NCBI RefSeq assembly: GCF_001590605.1
Contig: NZ_CP014504.1
Location: 2,728,001 to 2,792,000 of the forward strand
DNA: 64,000 nucleotides
Direction: 5' to 3'
From: Pedobacter cryoconitis
Lineage (GTDB): Bacteria; Bacteroidota; Bacteroidia; Sphingobacteriales; Sphingobacteriaceae
The notes below the pieces were generated by a model that saw only the letters and a list, made by a program, of their open reading frames with translations, searched no databases and was not told where the DNA came from. Below, piece after piece: positions 60,557 through 64,000 of the stretch (its first letter is position 1; each line of letters starts with the position of its first letter). The translations under genes were made by a program, and so were the position numbers.

Positions 60557-61022
60557 AAGTATCAGGCTCAGACTCAGCAGACCTCAGCAAACTATTTACA
60601 CGGAGATGATTGGAACAATTTAAAAATTCAGGAAAGTCAGGTACTATTTGTCTGATCAGCGTGAAAATCCGAATGATCCTGATGTTTACCGCTATCGCCC
60701 GTTTACTATTAAGCAACCCGGCCAGCATCCCAAGCCCTTGCTCAGTAAAAGCAAGTGGAGTGAATCCAATTTGCGGTTTCAAGTTAAGCTCACTGTCCTG
60801 CCTTATCAGGCAAAGTTCATCTTCCTCACTCACCCTGAACATAAAATCCGCTGGAAAACGAGTTACATTCCGGCCAACAACCGCTCTTATTTTATGATTC
60901 CCCAGTCGTAATTGATAAAGCCTCGCTAAATCAAGATCAATCATCACTTTCTGTCCTCTGAGTACATAAATATGGTTCATGATCATTTCATCAGTGACCA
61001 CATCCTCTTTTTTATACTGCAT
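60555..61022 (-). CDS. ORF6N-domain protein
   Basis: 155 residues from the ATG at 61022 (MQYKKEDVVTDEMIMNHIY); a longer frame exists, but a consensus -7 box at 61045-61052 falls inside it. The ORF6N domain is plain: YVLRGQKVMIDLDLARLYQL, NVTRFPADFMFRVSEEDE, LAFTEQGLGMLAGLLNSKR and AIAVNIRIIRIFT. ORF6N is a DNA-binding or regulatory domain common in phages and Bacteroidota accessory regions; its exact role is unsettled. The domain is complete but the tail is short. A similar broken copy lies at 45841-46044. Confidence 0.85.
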   Translation of the reverse strand: MQYKKEDVVTDEMIMNHIYVLRGQKVMIDLDLARLYQLRLGNHKIRAVVGRNVTRFPADFMFRVSEEDELCLIRQDSELNLKPQIGFTPLAFTEQGLGMLAGLLNSKRAIAVNIRIIRIFTLIRQIVPDFPEFLNCSNHLRVNSLLRSAESEPDT

Positions 61023-61044
61023 ATTAATTACCAGATTTGTTTCA

Positions 61045-61052
61045 CAAATATA
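61045..61052 (-). promoter_or_regulatory. -7 promoter box of the ORF6N gene
   Basis: TATATTTG on the minus strand, 22 bases before the ATG at 61022; it decides the start choice. Confidence 0.6.
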
Positions 61053-61096
61053 TCCCAACCCACACCCTAGCACCCCACAGCCCAACCCACACCCCC

Positions 61097-61184
61097 ACTC
61101 CTAAAAACAAGTGCAGTGACTCCTAAAAACAAGTGCAGTGACTCCTAAAAACAAGTGCAGTGACCCCTAAAAACAAGTGCAGTG
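61097..61184. repeat. Four tandem 22-bp repeats
   Basis: Units at 61097-61118, 61119-61140, 61141-61162 and 61163-61184. The first three are identical (AC-TCCTAAAAACAAG-TGCAGTG) and the fourth differs by one base (ACCCC for ACTCC). There are no spacers, so this is not CRISPR. The 22-bp period, about two helical turns, is like iterons or protein-binding arrays. It lies between the GIY-YIG stop and the ORF6N promoter. Confidence 0.93.
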
Positions 61185-61202
61185 AACTCTGTTCATCTCT
61201 GT

Positions 61203-61553
61203 CTAAGACATTATAGTCAATGGTATTTTCACCTGCGTGGATAATGGTCTGCTCATCGTGATATGTTCAAAGTCAAGACCAATAGTCAGATCGATCCAGT
61301 CCGGGTTACAGGCACGGACCAAACGCTCCTTCTGCATCCTGGTGAATCTGCTGATCACTTTGAAACGGTTCAGCGCTTGTGATTCAGTTTTAAGTTCTTC
61401 AAAATAAACCAGGCGTGTAAGCTGCTGGCCACTGTCAAAGAACAGACTTGGCATTTTTTTATAAAAATCAAGCGTCTTAATTAAATCAGCGCTCATTCCA
61501 ACATGTAAACTGGTACGGTTTCTATCGGTCACGATGTAGACAAATTTTCTCAT
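61203..61553 (-). CDS. GIY-YIG-family protein with degenerate active site
   Basis: 116 residues. The fold markers are KFVYIVTDRNRTSLHVGMSA (VYI and HVG replacing GIY and YIG) and ERLVRACNPDWIDLT at the end, which matches the NPxWxDL block of small GIY-YIG proteins. The catalytic Arg expected after the second motif is not seen (GMSADLIKTLDFYKK), and the Glu of the REKQ helix is replaced (ALNRFKVISRF). Catalysis is therefore doubtful; DNA binding may remain. Such variants are widespread in Sphingobacteriaceae. It is divergent from the S24 regulator gene. Confidence 0.78.
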   Translation of the reverse strand: MRKFVYIVTDRNRTSLHVGMSADLIKTLDFYKKMPSLFFDSGQQLTRLVYFEELKTESQALNRFKVISRFTRMQKERLVRACNPDWIDLTIGLDFEHITMSRPLSTQVKIPLTIMS

Positions 61554-61577
61554 TGCTTGTAGTTTAAATTATCACCA

Positions 61578-61658
61578 CTAATTAAATTAGCATATATATT
61601 TGCAGAGCGAATAAATATTACTAACTTTATTGGTACAATAATACTAACAATTTTAGTA
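61578..61658 (+). promoter_or_regulatory. Promoter and likely operators of the S24 repressor gene
   Basis: The -7 box TATATTTG is at 61595-61602. An inverted repeat CTAATT-A-AATTAG lies just before it (61578-61590). After the predicted start site are TACTAAC at 61619-61625 and a perfect inverted repeat TACTAA-CAATT-TTAGTA at 61642-61658. The repeats suit binding by the dimeric HTH protein encoded downstream, that is autorepression. Confidence 0.55.
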
Positions 61659-61687
61659 AAAACAAATTATTTTTAATCTTTTATTTT

Positions 61688-62464
61688 ATGTCGAATATTT
61701 CCATAAACCTCAAATACTTAAGAAAGAAAAAAGGCCACACACAACAGCAATTTGCTGATTTGATGGGAATTAAAAGATCTTTGGTTGGCGCTTACGAAGA
61801 AGACCGTGCAGAACCAAAATATGATTTGCTAAAAAAAATAGCAGAACATTATGAATTGACCATGGATGAGTTTATTAACGAAATCATCAACGACAACTGG
61901 AAACCTAAATTAAAAAGCCAGGGATCAAATTTAAGGATACTGAGCATTTCTGTAGATCAGAGCGATAATGAGAACATCGAAATGGTTCCTGTAAAAGCAA
62001 GTGCAGGTTACCTGAATGGCTTCTCCGATCCTGAATATATCAAAGACCTTCCAAAATTTCAGCTGCCCCTGCCCGCTTTAAAGCAAGGCACTTTCAGAGC
62101 TTTTGAAATTGTTGGAGATTCTATGCTGCCTATTCAGCCGGGCAGTATCATTATTGGCGAATATATGGATAACTGGAATGATGTAAAAACCGGGGAAACG
62201 TATGTAATCGTTAGTAAAAATGAAGGCGTTGTCTATAAACGTGCAGGAAACCGCTTCAAAGAGAACAAGGAATTGAAACTGGTTTCAGATAACAAGCTGT
62301 ACGACCCTTACAATGTTCCTGCTGAAGATATCCTGGAGATCTGGAAAGCAAAGGCTTATATCAGCTCTACGCTACCTGATGCAACCCCTGAGCCAACGAT
62401 GGAGACCCTGACTAATATGATGTCCCAGATGCAAAAGTCGATCTCACAAATGAATAAAAACTAA
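61688..62464 (+). CDS. XRE-HTH / S24 peptidase repressor (LexA/CI-like)
   Basis: 258 residues. The XRE helix-turn-helix is at ~5-62 (LKYLRKKKGHTQQQFADLMG, KRSLVGAYEEDRAEPKYD). A linker holds the Ala-Gly self-cleavage site (A106-G107 in KASAGYLNG). The S24 domain has nucleophile Ser145 in VGDSMLPI and general base Lys184 in GVVYKRAG. All residues for RecA-stimulated autocleavage are present. The last ~35 residues are Met/Gln-rich and helical (TLTNMMSQMQKSISQ), possibly for oligomerisation. It may be an SOS-type or phage-like repressor; inverted repeats in its leader suggest autoregulation. Confidence 0.9.
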   Translation: MSNISINLKYLRKKKGHTQQQFADLMGIKRSLVGAYEEDRAEPKYDLLKKIAEHYELTMDEFINEIINDNWKPKLKSQGSNLRILSISVDQSDNENIEMVPVKASAGYLNGFSDPEYIKDLPKFQLPLPALKQGTFRAFEIVGDSMLPIQPGSIIIGEYMDNWNDVKTGETYVIVSKNEGVVYKRAGNRFKENKELKLVSDNKLYDPYNVPAEDILEIWKAKAYISSTLPDATPEPTMETLTNMMSQMQKSISQMNKN

Positions 62465-62519
62465 ATCGCTTTTAAACCCTTTCCCTGTTTTTCACTCTAT
62501 GCTTTAAAACCACATACAA

Positions 62520-62930
62520 ATGAAAAGAATCGTTTTAACATTAGCCATAGCATTCGCTGGATTAACTGCAAGTTATGCGCAAAGCACAGGAAAACAGAAA
62601 ATGACCCCGGAACAAAGAGCAGAGAAAAGCACTGCTAAACTGGAAAAAGAATTGCACCTGACTGCCGATCAGAAACAAAAGGTTTATGCAGTAGAACTTG
62701 ACAAGTACAAGCAAACTGAAGCATGGCATAAAGAAACAAGTGCAGACAGAAAAGCGAAGAGAGATCAGCATATGGCTTCTAAAAAAGAAACTGATACAAA
62801 GATTGACCAGGTGTTAACTGCTGATCAGAAGAAAAAACTGGATGATTTGCGCACAGCGAAGAAAGCCAGAATGCAAGACAAGAAGGACCATCACAAAGGA
62901 CCTAAACCTGCGGATAAAGTACAAGAATAA
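62520..62930 (+). CDS. Secreted Lys-rich DUF4890-like protein
   Basis: 136 residues. A signal peptide ends at SYAQS. The mature part is highly charged and helical with two LTADQ motifs (LHLTADQKQKVYAVE near 44 and VLTADQKKKLDDLRTAKKAR near 98), the LTxxQ pattern shared with Spy/CpxP-type periplasmic proteins and the DUF4890 family. The second is followed by a Lys/His-rich tail. It may act as a small periplasmic chaperone or stress protein, but no function is proven. It follows the S24 repressor by 55 bases and precedes a terminator. Confidence 0.78.
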   Translation: MKRIVLTLAIAFAGLTASYAQSTGKQKMTPEQRAEKSTAKLEKELHLTADQKQKVYAVELDKYKQTEAWHKETSADRKAKRDQHMASKKETDTKIDQVLTADQKKKLDDLRTAKKARMQDKKDHHKGPKPADKVQE

Positions 62931-62962
62931 AGTAGAAGAATAAGATATAGGATCACACCTGT

Positions 62963-63006
62963 ATAAGCCTCCGGAAAGCAATCTGCTATCTGGGGGCTTT
63001 TTTTTG
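62963..63006 (+). terminator. Terminator after the DUF4890-like gene
   Basis: AAGCCTCC (62965-62972) pairs with GGGGGCTT (62992-62999), with one G-T wobble, and AGCA/TGCT pair within the loop. T8 follows. Confidence 0.85.
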
Positions 63007-63051
63007 GAATAAACAGTGGATAATATATAATACTGGAAAATTAAAGGCAAA

Positions 63052-63082
63052 AAAAAGGGGTAGCAAATTGCTACCCCTTTTT
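63052..63082 (-). terminator. Terminator of the infC-rpmI-rplT operon
   Basis: GGGGTAGCAA and TTGCTACCCC form a 10-bp stem (loop of one base when fully paired) with A-runs on one side and T5 on the other. It lies about 20 bases after the rplT stop and is bidirectional. Confidence 0.92.
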
Positions 63083-63100
63083 CGTTGATGTTATATATTT

Positions 63101-63445
63101 CTATTTAACTGTATCAATTACTGCTTTGAAAGCTTCTGGATGATTCATAGCTAAGTCAGCTAAAACCTTACGGTTTAAACCAATATTTTTAGCCGCTAAT
63201 TTACCAATGAATTGAGAGTAAGAAATTCCATATTGACGCGCACCAGCGTTAATACGTTGAATCCACAAACCGCGGAATTCTCTTTTCTTAACTTTACGGT
63301 CACGGTATGCATATTGCAAACCTTTCTCAACCGTATTTTTTGCTACAGTGAATACTTTACTTCTTGATCCCCAATAGCCTTTGGCCATATTAAGGACTTT
63401 TTTCCGTCTTCTTCTCGAAGCTACTGCGTTTACCGAACGTGGCAT
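63101..63445 (-). CDS. rplT: 50S ribosomal protein L20
   Basis: 114 residues, typical length. The family start [20 protein letters not shown] is followed by [40 protein letters not shown] and [21 protein letters not shown]20 is an early 23S rRNA-binding assembly protein and often controls its own operon. It is the last gene of infC-rpmI-rplT, 76 bases after rpmI, and is followed by a strong terminator. Confidence 0.98.
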   Translation of the reverse strand: MPRSVNAVASRRRRKKVLNMAKGYWGSRSKVFTVAKNTVEKGLQYAYRDRKVKKREFRGLWIQRINAGARQYGISYSQFIGKLAAKNIGLNRKVLADLAMNHPEAFKAVIDTVK

Positions 63446-63521
63446 AGTGTTGTTGTTTTTTGATAAACGGTGTTGCGTATTTCAGCAAACTTACTACCGG
63501 GTACCTGGTTTAAAATTCTAA

Positions 63522-63722
63522 TTATTTACCGATAGCAAGCATACGCTTAACGTTGCCCATATCAGCAGCTGACACCATTGAGGTGTGACCCAAATTACGC
63601 TTACGTTTAGTAGACATTTTTGTTAAAATGTGACTTTTGTATGCGTTTTTTCTTGCGATTTTACCGGTTCCAGTAAGCGAAAAACGCTTTTTAGCACTGG
63701 AATTGGTTTTCATTTTTGGCAT
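63522..63722 (-). CDS. rpmI: 50S ribosomal protein L35
   Basis: 66 residues: [20 protein letters not shown] at the start, the conserved core [20 protein letters not shown] and the end [16 protein letters not shown]. Length and motifs are standard. It lies 26 bases after infC and before rplT, the usual order in bacteria. Confidence 0.98.
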   Translation of the reverse strand: MPKMKTNSSAKKRFSLTGTGKIARKNAYKSHILTKMSTKRKRNLGHTSMVSAADMGNVKRMLAIGK

Positions 63723-63748
63723 AACCTGTTCTTATTTATGTAATTTAT

Positions 63749-64000
63749 TTATTTTTTTGCAACTTTTGGAGCAAGGGTAAGGAACATACGTTTACCTTCT
63801 AACTTAGGTAAAAGTTCAACCTTTCCTATATCTTCCAAAGCTTGTGCGAACTTAAGCAATAAGATCTCTCCCTGCTCTTTGTAAACGATCGCTCTACCTT
63901 TGAAATGCACATATGCTCTAACTTTCTCTCCATTCTCAAGGAAACTAACTGCATGTTTCAGTTTGAACTGAAAATCATGATCATTGGTGTTAGGTCCGAA
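63749..64000 (-). CDS. infC: Translation initiation factor IF-3, C-terminal 83 residues
   Basis: The frame enters from the right edge and ends with TAA at 63749-63751. The 83 visible residues form the IF-3 C-terminal domain: [53 protein letters not shown] and [13 protein letters not shown]. This domain binds the 30S platform and prevents premature 50S joining. The N-terminal part lies outside the window. It heads the infC-rpmI-rplT operon. Confidence 0.97.
   Translation of the reverse strand, partial: FGPNTNDHDFQFKLKHAVSFLENGEKVRAYVHFKGRAIVYKEQGEILLLKFAQALEDIGKVELLPKLEGKRMFLTLAPKVAKK

Noticed and set aside
60610..60911. Overlapping plus-strand open frames in the ORF6N region
   Set aside because: They are antisense shadows of the ORF6N gene with no family similarity and no promoter.
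61097..61184. CRISPR-like array of four short repeats
   Set aside because: The 22-bp units are directly adjacent with no spacers, and no cas genes are present.

Overview
The window looks like a chromosomal segment of a Sphingobacteriaceae-type Bacteroidota, probably Pedobacter or a close relative. Reasons: low G+C; promoters with the Bacteroidota -7 box TAnnTTTG; a type IX secretion (T9SS) cargo protein next to its PorP/SprF partner; FecI/FecR signalling with an STN-domain protein; a BtuB/BtuG-type vitamin B12 locus; and an OmpA-family porin with thrombospondin-type-3 repeats. No rRNA, tRNA, CRISPR array or intact insertion sequence was seen.

Layout. 1-12 kb: an MFS transporter cut by the window edge, a DisA_N-type cyclase-like protein with an altered ATP motif, MerC, a secreted CocE/NonD hydrolase, an aldose-epimerase-like protein, a lone receiver protein, the ybbA-ybbP ABC pair divergent from tesA, and a serine beta-lactamase-like hydrolase. 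11.8-25.5 kb: a T9SS PorP/SprF protein and a 4224-residue secreted protein with an L-type-lectin-like head, 29 tandem 87-residue repeats and a type B T9SS C-terminal domain. 25.5-32.1 kb: a gene-free AT-rich stretch, a structured mRNA leader before a small basic protein, a glycine-zipper lipoprotein, CspA, an NAD-dependent epimerase, a beta-CASP nuclease and OmpA. 32.1-33.9 kb: an ArsR / Old Yellow Enzyme operon.

34.0-41.2 kb: a compact six-gene minus-strand operon, egtE - FAD disulfide reductase - egtV - egtU - egtB - egtD, ending in a clear terminator. It joins ergothioneine synthesis (EgtD, EgtB, EgtE), a predicted ergothioneine ABC importer (EgtUV) and a reductase. This is the strongest system-level finding. 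Next come a CoA-transferase and a copper operon (copA, an HMA chaperone, and an AraC regulator with its own HMA-like domain).

46.1-51.1 kb: a probable five-gene operon encoding an ECF sigma factor, a FecR anti-sigma factor and an STN-domain protein whose TonB barrel is replaced by an array of AGxxN repeats. A second AGxxN-repeat protein opens the operon. 51.1-56.9 kb: a cobalamin riboswitch and a B12-uptake operon (BtuB-like receptor, BtuG-like propeller, two more lipoproteins) with its own terminator. 56.9-64 kb: PPK2, PBP1A, an ORF6N protein, four 22-bp tandem repeats, a degenerate GIY-YIG protein, an S24 repressor with a likely operator, a DUF4890-like protein, and infC-rpmI-rplT. All functions are read from sequence by eye; no database search was run.
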